DNA from: Vreelandella profundi
Lineage (GTDB): Bacteria > Pseudomonadota > Gammaproteobacteria > Pseudomonadales > Halomonadaceae
Length of the DNA stretch: 64,000 nt
NCBI RefSeq assembly: GCF_019722725.1
Contig: NZ_CP077941.1
Coordinates: 2,666,001 to 2,730,000, forward strand
Direction: 5' to 3'
In this document: one piece after another, positions 52,868 to 60,768 of the stretch
How positions within the stretch are numbered: position 1 is the stretch's first letter
Layout of the letters: the number at the start of each line of letters is the position of its first letter
Notes under the pieces: generated by a model
What the model was told of the DNA's origin: nothing
Seen by the model: only the letters and a program-made list of their open reading frames with translations
Databases searched by the model: none
Translations under genes and position numbers: made by a program

Positions 52868-53278
52868 ATGAACATTTCAGGTACTAAGAAAGTGTCAATT
52901 CGTCAACTATTTGCCCCCGCACTACTTGCCGCTGCGTTAGCATCGATCACATTAACGGCCCACGCAGATAGTCACGGTGATCATGAAGATCGCGGCGCTG
53001 ATCGCCAGCGTATGGAAGAACGCATGGAAGAGCGTCGCCAAGAGGTGTATCAGCGCGCAGAGATCTCAGCTGATAAACAGGCTGAGCTCAATGCAGCGCA
53101 CGCTGAACATCGTGAGGCAATCCATGCGCTGCGTGAAGAACATAAAGAGCGAGTCGCTGACATTCTCACGGAAGAAGAGCAAGAGGCGCTTCACAACGCC
53201 ATGCGCGAAGCGCATGAAGAACATCGGGGCAAGCGCGGCCAACACGATAATAGCGACGAGCGTGTCGATAGCGAATAA
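52868..53278 (+). CDS. Spy/CpxP-like small periplasmic protein
   Basis: Protein of 136 residues with a signal peptide ending AHA-DSHGD. The mature part is almost wholly helical and highly charged. It has two LTxxQ-like elements, ISADKQAEL and LTEEEQEAL, spaced as in the Spy/CpxP family of periplasmic chaperones and metal-stress proteins, and no cysteine. It has its own ribosome site (AGGAGAG) and a strong terminator, so it is a single-gene unit, possibly induced by envelope stress. The histidine-rich N-terminus and tail may bind metals. Confidence 0.75.
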   Translation: MNISGTKKVSIRQLFAPALLAAALASITLTAHADSHGDHEDRGADRQRMEERMEERRQEVYQRAEISADKQAELNAAHAEHREAIHALREEHKERVADILTEEEQEALHNAMREAHEEHRGKRGQHDNSDERVDSE

Positions 53279-53306
53279 ATATTCGCCGCATCGGTATATC
53301 CTTGAC

Positions 53307-53331
53307 AACGCCCGGTTTTCCGGGCGTTTTT
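53307..53331 (+). terminator. Rho-independent terminator of the Spy-like gene
   Basis: AACGCCCGG, TTTT, CCGGGCGTT followed by TTT: a textbook nine-base stem with T-run, 29 bases after the stop. Confidence 0.92.
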
Positions 53332-53418
53332 AGCTCTAAACATCCGTCAATCCGCACTAAGTCAAACAATTTCAGGCGCTCGTAAACTTGAAGGGTAGCA
53401 GTTATTCACGTATTTTAT

Positions 53419-53434
53419 TTGAACGTTCATTCAA
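53419..53434. promoter_or_regulatory. BetI-like operator upstream of betT
   Basis: TTGAACGTTCATTCAA contains the perfect palindrome TGAACGTTCA and resembles BetI operators, which carry a GRACGTTCAAT-type core. It lies 45 bases before the transporter gene within an AT-rich stretch that looks like a promoter. No betI gene lies in the window. Confidence 0.45.
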
Positions 53435-53478
53435 AATAAAATTTTGTCTCCACCTTTCAACCACAGGAGTCCGCCTGC

Positions 53479-55527
53479 ATGGCGAAAGACAATCCTATCC
53501 TTCCCTCCCGAGACCGCCTTAATCCCGTGGTTTTTCACGGCAGTGTAGCTGGCATTCTTATCTTTCTGGTGCTAACCATGCTGTTTACCGAGCAGGCTGG
53601 CGCCTTTTTTGATGCCGGACTCGCCTGGGTAAGCAAAACCTTTGGCTGGTACTACATGCTCGCTATTGTGGCGTACCTGGTATTTGTGATTGCCATTGGC
53701 ATGTCACGCTTTGGCAGTATTCGCCTTGGGCCCGATCACTCACGACCTGAGTTTTCGCTACTCTCCTGGTCGGCGATGCTGTTTGCTGCGGGTATCGGTA
53801 TCGACCTGCTGTTCTTCAGCGTTGCCGAGCCGGTTGCCCACTATTTGGCACCGCCGGATCTTACGCCAGAAAGCCAGGCCGCTATGCGTAACGCCGTCGT
53901 TCAAACCTATCTGCACTGGGGGCTCTCCGGTTGGGGGCTGTACGTGCTGATGGGTATGGCGCTGGCTTACTTTAGTTATCGCCATCGCCTGCCGCTGGCG
54001 ATTCGTAGCGCGCTTTACCCCATTCTAGGCAAACGTATCCATGGCCCGATTGGCAACGCGGTGGACATTACCGCGGTGATATCCACCGTGTTCGGCATTG
54101 CCACGAGTCTCGGTATCGGGGTGATACAGCTTAACTACGGCCTCACCTATATGTTCGGTGTACCGGAAAACCTCACCGTGCAGGTGATTTTAATTGTCTT
54201 GGTAGTGATCTTAGCAACCATTTCCGTGGTGACCGGGGTTGAGAAAGGCATTCGCCGGTTGTCAGAGTTCAACATGCTACTGGCATTAGCACTGATGCTG
54301 TTTGTACTCTTCTCAGGCGACACGCTGGTGTTGCTGGATAAGGTGGTCAACAACGCCGGCGATTATCTATCGGGTTTTGTGGGCGCCAGCTTTGACACTT
54401 ACGCCTTCGCCGACGAGGGGGCTCAAGAGTGGAAAATGTGGTGGACGATTTTCTTCTGGGGCTGGTGGATTGCCTGGACCCCGTTCGTAGGCCTATTCCT
54501 GGCACGTATTTCCCGTGGCCGTACTATTCGTGAATTCGTCGCCGGTGCGCTGTTTATCCCCCTCGCCTTTATGATGGTTTGGATGTCGATATTCGGGAAT
54601 AGCGGTATTGAACTGGTCGCTAATCAAGGCGTTGTCGAGCTAGGTGAGCAGGCGCTCAACACCCCGCAAACCACGATCTACACGCTGCTTGAGTACTTCC
54701 CTTACGTGGGCATTACCGCGGCAGTCGTCACCGTTTTGGGTATTGTGTTCTTTATTACCTCAGCGGACTCTGGAGCGCTAGTGTTGGCCAACTTCACGTC
54801 TATTCTGAGCGACGTGAACCACGATGCGCCGGTGAAGCTGCGTATTTTCTGGTCAGCCATGATCGGTTTGATCACCATTGCACTGCTGATGGCCGGTGGT
54901 TTGGACGCGCTGCAGAGTGCTGTGGTGATTACCGCGCTGCCCTTCTCACTGGTTATTTTTGCGGTGATGGTGGGCATGTATAAAGCCTTGAAATTGGAAG
55001 GTAGCAAGGCAGATGCACGTCGCATGATTGCCGGTAGCGCGCCTGGCGGCGATTGGAAAGAACGCTTAGACCGCGCCCTTGACACCTCTAATCGCGCCGG
55101 TGCAGCCGCCACCATTGAACATGCGATTCGCCCGGCGATGACACAGTTTGCACAGGAGCTTGAACGCCGAGGCCAAGCCGCGAACGTGACAGAAGAAGCG
55201 GTTGAGGGTGAGTCACTCCCCAATCTAATGCTGCAGGTCGAATTTGGCGATGCTACCAGCTTTGTCTATCAAATTTGCCCGCACCGCATGCGCACGCCGA
55301 GCTTTATCCCAGCCGATGATGACTTCTATGTACGTCTAGACGTCTACTTGGCGGAGGGTGGTCAGGATAAGGATCTTAACGGCTATACGCGTGGTCAGGT
55401 GATTGGTGATTTAATGGCCGAGTATGAGCGCCACCTGCACTTTCTTACGCTTGCGGGCCAGCAGATGAGCCATGTGCAGGCAATGCCCGGCACGATCGGC
55501 GAGCCGCCTGAAGACTCTCAGATGTAA
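53479..55527 (+). CDS. betT: BCCT-family choline transporter (BetT-like)
   Basis: Inner-membrane carrier of 682 residues with twelve helices and a long C-terminal cytosolic domain (about 520-682), the length and layout of BetT, which uses the proton gradient and whose tail takes part in osmosensing. Signature tryptophan-rich helix: 'WTIFFWGWWIAWTPFVGLFLARISRGRTIREF'. The glycine-rich helix 'SAMLFAAGIGIDLLFFSVAEP' replaces the usual G-M-G-I motif by GIGID. It imports choline for glycine betaine synthesis during salt stress. A BetI-like site precedes it and a terminator follows. Confidence 0.9.
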   Translation: MAKDNPILPSRDRLNPVVFHGSVAGILIFLVLTMLFTEQAGAFFDAGLAWVSKTFGWYYMLAIVAYLVFVIAIGMSRFGSIRLGPDHSRPEFSLLSWSAMLFAAGIGIDLLFFSVAEPVAHYLAPPDLTPESQAAMRNAVVQTYLHWGLSGWGLYVLMGMALAYFSYRHRLPLAIRSALYPILGKRIHGPIGNAVDITAVISTVFGIATSLGIGVIQLNYGLTYMFGVPENLTVQVILIVLVVILATISVVTGVEKGIRRLSEFNMLLALALMLFVLFSGDTLVLLDKVVNNAGDYLSGFVGASFDTYAFADEGAQEWKMWWTIFFWGWWIAWTPFVGLFLARISRGRTIREFVAGALFIPLAFMMVWMSIFGNSGIELVANQGVVELGEQALNTPQTTIYTLLEYFPYVGITAAVVTVLGIVFFITSADSGALVLANFTSILSDVNHDAPVKLRIFWSAMIGLITIALLMAGGLDALQSAVVITALPFSLVIFAVMVGMYKALKLEGSKADARRMIAGSAPGGDWKERLDRALDTSNRAGAAATIEHAIRPAMTQFAQELERRGQAANVTEEAVEGESLPNLMLQVEFGDATSFVYQICPHRMRTPSFIPADDDFYVRLDVYLAEGGQDKDLNGYTRGQVIGDLMAEYERHLHFLTLAGQQMSHVQAMPGTIGEPPEDSQM

Positions 55528-55540
55528 GTCAGCCAAAACA

Positions 55541-55573
55541 AAAATCCCGACCACACATGGTCGGGATTTTTTT
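55541..55573 (+). terminator. Rho-independent terminator of betT
   Basis: AAAATCCCGACCA, CACA, TGGTCGGGATTTT followed by TTT: a 13-base perfect stem; by its A-rich left side it may also serve the convergent aldehyde dehydrogenase gene. Confidence 0.92.
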
Positions 55574-55605
55574 GCACGCATACGTGCGTTGCTAGCGTCT
55601 AAGCG

Positions 55606-57126
55606 TTAGAAAAAGCCTAGCGGATTTATATCGTAGCTAATCAGCAGGTTTTTGGTTTGCTGATAGTGCTCAAGCGCCACCTTATGCGTTTCGCGGCCAA
55701 CGCCGGATTTCTTGTAGCCACCGAAAGCCGCGTGAGCGGGATACTGGTGGTAACAGTTGGTCCATACGCGACCGGCTTGGATACCACGGCCCATGCGGAA
55801 GGCAACGTTAATATCACGGCTCCATACACCTGCACCCAGACCAAACTCGGTATCGTTGGCGATCGCTAACGCCTCTGCTTCATCTTTAAACGTGGTGACC
55901 GCCACCACCGGCCCAAAAATCTCTTCTTGGAAGACGCGCATCTGGTTATTGCCCTTCAACAGCGTGGGCTGAATGTAGTAACCGCTGTTGAGGCTGTCAT
56001 CCAGGGTTTCTTTGTCGCCGCCGGTGAGGAACTCCGCGCCTTCATCGCGGGCAACATCCATGTAAGACATGATCTTGTCGAACTGCTCTTGAGAAGCCTG
56101 CGCGCCCACCTGGACATCGGTATCAAGCGGATTGCCTCGCTTAATAAGCTTGGTGCGTTCCAGCACCTTGGCCATGAACTCGTCGTACATGCTTTCTTGG
56201 ATAAGCGCACGCGACGGACAGGTGCACACTTCACCCTGGTTGAAGAACGCCAGCACCAAACCTTCTACCGCCTTATCAATGAACGTCGGTTCGGCATTCA
56301 TGATATCGGCAAAATAAATATTCGGTGACTTGCCGCCCAGCTCTACGGTAGAGGGAATAATATTTTCTGCCGCGCATTTAAGAATATGCGAGCCCACGGG
56401 CGTAGAGCCGGTAAAGGCAATTTTCGCGATGCGCTTGCTGCTCGCCAGCGCCTGCCCTGCCTCTGCACCAAAGCCGTTAACAATGTTCAGCACGCCTGCG
56501 GGCAGCAGATCGCCAATCAGCTCCGCCACTTTCAAAATCGACGCCGGCGTTTGCTCAGCGGGTTTCAATACCACGCAGTTGCCTGCGGCTAGTGCGGGCG
56601 CCAGTTTCCAGACAGCCATCAGAATCGGGAAATTCCAGGGGATAATTTGTCCTACAACCCCCAGTGGCTCGTGAAAATGATAGGAAACGGTATTGGCATC
56701 GATATCTGCCGCGGAGCCTTCCTGGGCGCGAATACAGCCGGCAAAGTAACGGAAGTGATCAACGGCCAGAGGAAGATCGGCATTGAGCGTTTCGCGCACG
56801 GCTTTACCGTTGTCCCAGGTTTCGGCCACCGCCAGCATTTCAAGATTTTGCTCAATGCGGTCGGCGATTTTCAGCAGAATATTGCTGCGCTCCTGGGCGG
56901 AGGTTTTCCCCCATGCCGGCGCCGCTTTATGGGCAGCATCCAGCGCTTTATCAATATCTTCCGCCGTGGAGCGGGGAATTTCGCAAAATACCTTGCCATT
57001 GACGGGACTAATATTATCGAAGTACTGGCCTTTCACCGGGGCGACAAACTCACCGCCGATATAGTTGCCGTAGCGTTTTTCAAATGACACCACTGAACCA
57101 GTGTCACTAGGGTTGGCGTAGATCAT
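55606..57126 (-). CDS. exaC: Aldehyde dehydrogenase (ExaC/AldB type)
   Basis: NAD-dependent enzyme of 506 residues from ATG 57126, which has AGGAG seven bases upstream. It equals the length of ExaC of Pseudomonas aeruginosa. Visible: [16 protein letters not shown], the glutamate in [14 protein letters not shown], the catalytic cysteine in [15 protein letters not shown] with a neighbouring second cysteine as in ExaC/AldB, and '[16 protein letters not shown]'. It oxidises acetaldehyde and similar aldehydes. A hybrid kinase gene lies upstream on the same strand. Confidence 0.9.
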   Translation of the reverse strand: MIYANPSDTGSVVSFEKRYGNYIGGEFVAPVKGQYFDNISPVNGKVFCEIPRSTAEDIDKALDAAHKAAPAWGKTSAQERSNILLKIADRIEQNLEMLAVAETWDNGKAVRETLNADLPLAVDHFRYFAGCIRAQEGSAADIDANTVSYHFHEPLGVVGQIIPWNFPILMAVWKLAPALAAGNCVVLKPAEQTPASILKVAELIGDLLPAGVLNIVNGFGAEAGQALASSKRIAKIAFTGSTPVGSHILKCAAENIIPSTVELGGKSPNIYFADIMNAEPTFIDKAVEGLVLAFFNQGEVCTCPSRALIQESMYDEFMAKVLERTKLIKRGNPLDTDVQVGAQASQEQFDKIMSYMDVARDEGAEFLTGGDKETLDDSLNSGYYIQPTLLKGNNQMRVFQEEIFGPVVAVTTFKDEAEALAIANDTEFGLGAGVWSRDINVAFRMGRGIQAGRVWTNCYHQYPAHAAFGGYKKSGVGRETHKVALEHYQQTKNLLISYDINPLGFF

Positions 57127-57233
57127 TGAAAGGCTCCTGAGCATTATGATTATTCAAAATACGCTTACAGTGTTGTTCAGTATGGCCCGCAGCGATATAC
57201 AACAATGGCAGTATGCACAGTTAGCTTCCGAGC

Positions 57234-59504
57234 TCAGCCTGACAGATGCTCGCGGCACCATTTCTCCATCGCTGCATGAGTGTGCGACGCCGTTAAGCGT
57301 AACGCGCTAAATGCGTTGTTTCGTTTGCTTTGCGCGAACTGTTCCGTTGTGATTAATGTTTCCAGCTGCTGCGCCTGGTCGGCCAGCTTGTCGGCGCCCA
57401 TACTGACTGACTCACCGCGCAGCTGGTGCGCCAAACGCACGACCTGCTGTTGCTGCTCAGCGCCCAGTGGTGACGGCGCGAGGCAAGCCCTTAGCTGCGT
57501 GCAGTAATCACTTACTTGCTGATGATAAAGCGTGATCAGCTGAGTCAAGCTCACATCGCCTAGAGTCGCTTTTAGCATGTTCAGCGTGTCGATATTGAGT
57601 AATGACTGCGCGCCGGGCTGCGTTTGCAAGACCGGCAGCGCTGGCAACGAAGCCGCGTTAGGCGTGGCAAAAAGCTGTGCTGTCAGCAGGCGACTGAGCG
57701 CAGATAGCGACAGCGGTTTGGTAAGATAATCGTTCATGCCTGCTGCAAGGCAGCGTTGACGATCATCCTCGGCGCCACCCGCCGTCATAGCGACGATAGG
57801 CACATTGGCAAGCCAGCCACCCTGCTCGCGCAAACGCTGGGCGACCGTAAGGCCATCCATATCGGGCAGCTGGATATCCATAAAAATCAAATGCACCTGC
57901 TGAGACTGAGCCATGGCAAGGGCATCCCGGCCATTTTCAGCCCACGTCACATCGCACCCTAAGCGTGACAATAAACCAATCGCCACTTTGCGATTCACCG
58001 CGTTATCTTCGACTAGCAGCAGCGTTGTGCCGGTAAAGTCCTGCTGAGGTACGCTGGGTAATGACGCTGATACCGGATTCGCCACCACCAACGGCAGCTC
58101 ACATCGAAAGGTGCTGCCTTGACCAAGATGGCTCGATACAACTATTCGCCCTTGCATCGCCTCGCTTAGGCGTTTGCAAATCGCCAGGCCTAGTCCGGTT
58201 CCACCAAAACGCCGAGCCACGGACTCATCGGCCTGCTGAAAAGGCTCAAAAAGGCGGGCCTGCTGATGCTCACTCAGCCCACATCCCGTGTCGCTAATTT
58301 CAAATAATAGCTGTTCGGCATTAGTGGAGACTTGAACGCTGACACCACCGTGATCGGTGAATTTAATCGCATTGGCGATAAGATTAAGCAATATTTGCCT
58401 GAGCCGCCCGGCGTCGACCATTACCCAAGCGGGCACCCGCGAGTCCACGTCAACGGTGAAGGTTAATCCCTTCATTTTTATTCGCGGCGCAAATAGCTCT
58501 ATCACGCTGTCGACCAGTGGCCGAATAGCCGTGGGCGATGTTTGAAGCACTAAATGCCCGGCTTCAATTTTCGAGAAGTCGAGAATTTCATTGATCATTG
58601 ATAGCAGCTGGTTAGCGCTATCATGGATCGTATAAGCGTAGTCTTCTACCTGCGCGGGGCTGACCGCTTCGCGTAACAATTCGCTCATACCAATCACACC
58701 GTTCAGGGGCGTGCGAATTTCATGGCTAACGATAGCTAAAAAATCCGATTTTGCTTGGTTCGCCGCCTGCGCCTGTTTAGCCGTCTCTTCAAGCTCTAGA
58801 GCGAGCTGCACTTGTTTGCGCCTAATCGCTGCACTTTCGCGTGTTTCACGCACTAAAAAAGCGATCACCAGAAAGGCCGCTAAACTCATTCCTACGATCA
58901 GCGTCATAAGAAGTTTGTAGAGCAGGCTGAGCTGTATTCGCTCTGCCGTCGCCGACTCAGCCAAATAGCCGTTAATAGCAATAACGAGACGCTCCGTTAC
59001 TCGCGTCAGCGCCTGCAGCTCATCTCCCAACGCCTCCAGCGGGAGTGGCGGTGTCACGCCACGGTGGTCAGGCACCCCAAACGCTTTGAACATCATATCC
59101 AGCACATCAATCTGCGCTTGGATCTGGCTAAACAGCTCGCGTCCGATCGTGATATTTTTCAATAATGCGCTGACATCGCCCTCTTCGAGCAGCGTTATCC
59201 GGCTATACAGCAGCTCAAAGCGCAGGGTCAGCGCATAGCGCGCCGCTGGCGTGAGCGGCTGATTCTGCTGCTCCAACGTCAGCACATGATTGACCAGCTG
59301 TACCGCATCACGGTCCAGTTTATAAACAATCCAAGCAGTATCTTCACGCAGACTTTGGGTAAGATTATCCTGTCGCCAGGCTGCCAGCGTGGCCACCACT
59401 AGCGCACCGGCGAATAACAGTAAGGCAATGATCGCTGCAAACTTAAGGCGCCGCGGGTAGCGCAGTAGGCTTGATGCCTGCATGGTTAAACGGCTAACGG
59501 ACAT
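57234..59504 (-). CDS. Hybrid sensor histidine kinase with receiver and Hpt domains (TorS-like layout)
   Basis: Protein of 756 residues. Membrane helices at about 22-42 and 197-218 flank a helical periplasmic domain; then a kinase core with H261 ([12 protein letters not shown]), N-box [12 protein letters not shown] and [13 protein letters not shown]; then a receiver (about 493-610) with D543 ([11 protein letters not shown]) and K in YLTKPLS; then an Hpt domain with H693 ([14 protein letters not shown]). This is a complete phosphorelay needing a separate response regulator, which is not in the window. Its ATG overlaps the end of the gene for a periplasmic partner by 11 bases. Confidence 0.92.
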   Translation of the reverse strand: MSVSRLTMQASSLLRYPRRLKFAAIIALLLFAGALVVATLAAWRQDNLTQSLREDTAWIVYKLDRDAVQLVNHVLTLEQQNQPLTPAARYALTLRFELLYSRITLLEEGDVSALLKNITIGRELFSQIQAQIDVLDMMFKAFGVPDHRGVTPPLPLEALGDELQALTRVTERLVIAINGYLAESATAERIQLSLLYKLLMTLIVGMSLAAFLVIAFLVRETRESAAIRRKQVQLALELEETAKQAQAANQAKSDFLAIVSHEIRTPLNGVIGMSELLREAVSPAQVEDYAYTIHDSANQLLSMINEILDFSKIEAGHLVLQTSPTAIRPLVDSVIELFAPRIKMKGLTFTVDVDSRVPAWVMVDAGRLRQILLNLIANAIKFTDHGGVSVQVSTNAEQLLFEISDTGCGLSEHQQARLFEPFQQADESVARRFGGTGLGLAICKRLSEAMQGRIVVSSHLGQGSTFRCELPLVVANPVSASLPSVPQQDFTGTTLLLVEDNAVNRKVAIGLLSRLGCDVTWAENGRDALAMAQSQQVHLIFMDIQLPDMDGLTVAQRLREQGGWLANVPIVAMTAGGAEDDRQRCLAAGMNDYLTKPLSLSALSRLLTAQLFATPNAASLPALPVLQTQPGAQSLLNIDTLNMLKATLGDVSLTQLITLYHQQVSDYCTQLRACLAPSPLGAEQQQQVVRLAHQLRGESVSMGADKLADQAQQLETLITTEQFAQSKRNNAFSALRLTASHTHAAMEKWCREHLSG

Positions 59505-60009
59505 TGATGTGTAAAACCTGCCATACCGATCTAAAGCGCATTTTTTCGCTTAGCAGCGTCTCATCCTGGTCGAAAGGATAAAGTATCCACAGCGGGCCGA
59601 GCTCGCGAACCGGAATGGCGGCGCCATCTTTTGTTAATGCCAAAATAACGTCATGTTCCTCAAAATCACTGACCGGGATATCGGCTTCATAGCCATCCAT
59701 TGCAGCGATGTGCACCGATTCGGCATCCGCATTTAAATGAGATAGCAGGTCACGCATTAACGGCCCGCGATAATAATTAACCCCAGCAGTCCAGGGCGTA
59801 TTCGTCGCAAACTCATACTGCGGTAATGCCTCTAAGGTGGCGAAATCAAGCTGCACTTCATGCCCCGCATTCTCAGGCGCAATATTGCCGCTGACTGTCA
59901 GTATCACGGGGGCACTACTTGGCAAACCCCGCGCCTCTGGCGCGTCCGCCCACCCGGCAAGAGGCATGCTAAGCATCAGTATTGCCCATCCCATTAACGA
60001 TGCTTTCAC
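59494..60009 (-). CDS. Periplasmic molybdopterin-fold protein without the metal cysteine, probable sensor partner
   Basis: Protein of 171 residues. GTG 60009 is chosen because GGAGG lies eight bases upstream and the N-terminus becomes a clean signal peptide ([20 protein letters not shown]). ATG codons at 60015 and 60024 are possible but poorly spaced. The mature part has the pattern of the oxidoreductase molybdopterin-binding domain (VILTVSGNI.., '[15 protein letters not shown]', '[13 protein letters not shown]', '[12 protein letters not shown]'). No cysteine exists in the protein, so the usual molybdenum ligand is missing. Co-translation with a hybrid kinase suggests a ligand-binding sensor rather than an enzyme. 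Confidence 0.75.
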   Translation of the reverse strand: MKASLMGWAILMLSMPLAGWADAPEARGLPSSAPVILTVSGNIAPENAGHEVQLDFATLEALPQYEFATNTPWTAGVNYYRGPLMRDLLSHLNADAESVHIAAMDGYEADIPVSDFEEHDVILALTKDGAAIPVRELGPLWILYPFDQDETLLSEKMRFRSVWQVLHINVR

Positions 60010-60183
60010 CGCCATCACCTCCATCTGATTACTGTGTATATAAGCCTTCAGCACGTAAAACAAGCCAGCGCATAGGGCGACGCCCTTCGCCTACATTATC
60101 TAAGCAAAATCTCGCTACGAGATGAGCAGCAAAACGAATCCGTCAGTAGTTCATGGCATCGTAAAAACGTCTTAGTTTGCGAC

Positions 60184-60213
60184 AAAAAAACTCCGGGCTA
60201 TTCACCCGGAGTT
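60184..60213 (-). terminator. Rho-independent terminator of the TAXI-TRAP/stress protein operon
   Basis: On the minus strand AACTCCGGG, a seven-base loop, CCCGGAGTT and then TTTTT: a nine-base perfect stem with T-run, about 115 bases after the stress protein stop. Confidence 0.9.
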
Positions 60214-60240
60214 TACAAGATGTACCACTTTATCTGTGTC

Positions 60241-60300
60241 TTCAAGATCTATGCTTTCAAGATCTATGCCTTCAAGATCTGTGCCTTCAAGATCTTGGCT
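60241..60300. repeat. Four tandem copies of a 15-bp repeat
   Basis: Unit TTCAAGATCTRTGCY at 60241-60255, 60256-60270, 60271-60285 and 60286-60300; the last copy has diverged (TTCAAGATCTTGGCT). Every copy includes the palindrome AGATCT. The array lies between the stress protein stop (60329) and the terminator, so it is transcribed as 3' untranslated RNA. Confidence 0.95.
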
Positions 60301-60328
60301 TCAAGGCGCGCAGCTTATCTGCGTCTTT

Positions 60329-60757
60329 TTAGCGCACAATCATGACCGACACTTTGGAGTGATGGACAACATGTTCGGCGTTAGGGCCCAGCACATAGTC
60401 CACAAACTTTCGCTTGGTGTGAGACGCCATCACAATCAGATCAACGTTGAGTTTTTTACCCACCTTGATGATGGCCTCCCAGGGGGAGCCATCCACGATG
60501 ATGCTCTGCGTTTTAATACCCTCAGGAACATTGGCCTGAATGAACGCATGCTGGGTTTCTTTCATGGCTTCGTGTGCTTTCTTCGAAAAGTCTTTGGGGA
60601 AATAAGCGCCGACCATCGGCAGCTTAAATTCCGGCAGCACCGTTATTACATGCAGCGATGCGCCAAAGGTTTCACACAACGTAATCGCCGTGGGCAAGGC
60701 TTTCTTCCATGAAGCCTCTTCGTTGAGATCCACAGGCAGTAGAATTTTCTGATACAT
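60329..60757 (-). CDS. Universal stress protein, TeaD-like
   Basis: Single UspA-domain protein of 142 residues. N-terminus 'MYQKILLPVDLNEEASWKKAL'; C-terminal nucleotide loop 'DLIVMASHTKRKFVDYVLGPNAEHVVHHSKVSVMIVR', which keeps the G-x9-G-like phosphate loop in altered form. It lies 11 bases behind the TRAP permease gene. In Halomonas elongata a comparable protein, TeaD, binds ATP and restrains the TeaABC ectoine transporter; here the partner is a TAXI-type system, so the same role is inferred. Confidence 0.9.
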   Translation of the reverse strand: MYQKILLPVDLNEEASWKKALPTAITLCETFGASLHVITVLPEFKLPMVGAYFPKDFSKKAHEAMKETQHAFIQANVPEGIKTQSIIVDGSPWEAIIKVGKKLNVDLIVMASHTKRKFVDYVLGPNAEHVVHHSKVSVMIVR

Positions 60758-60768
60758 AATGACCTCCC

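Noticed and set aside
60236..60712. Plus-strand ORF of 158 codons beginning with SRSMLSRSMPSRS-type repeats
   Set aside because: It is the antisense of the stress protein gene plus the 15-bp repeat array; no ribosome site or family character.
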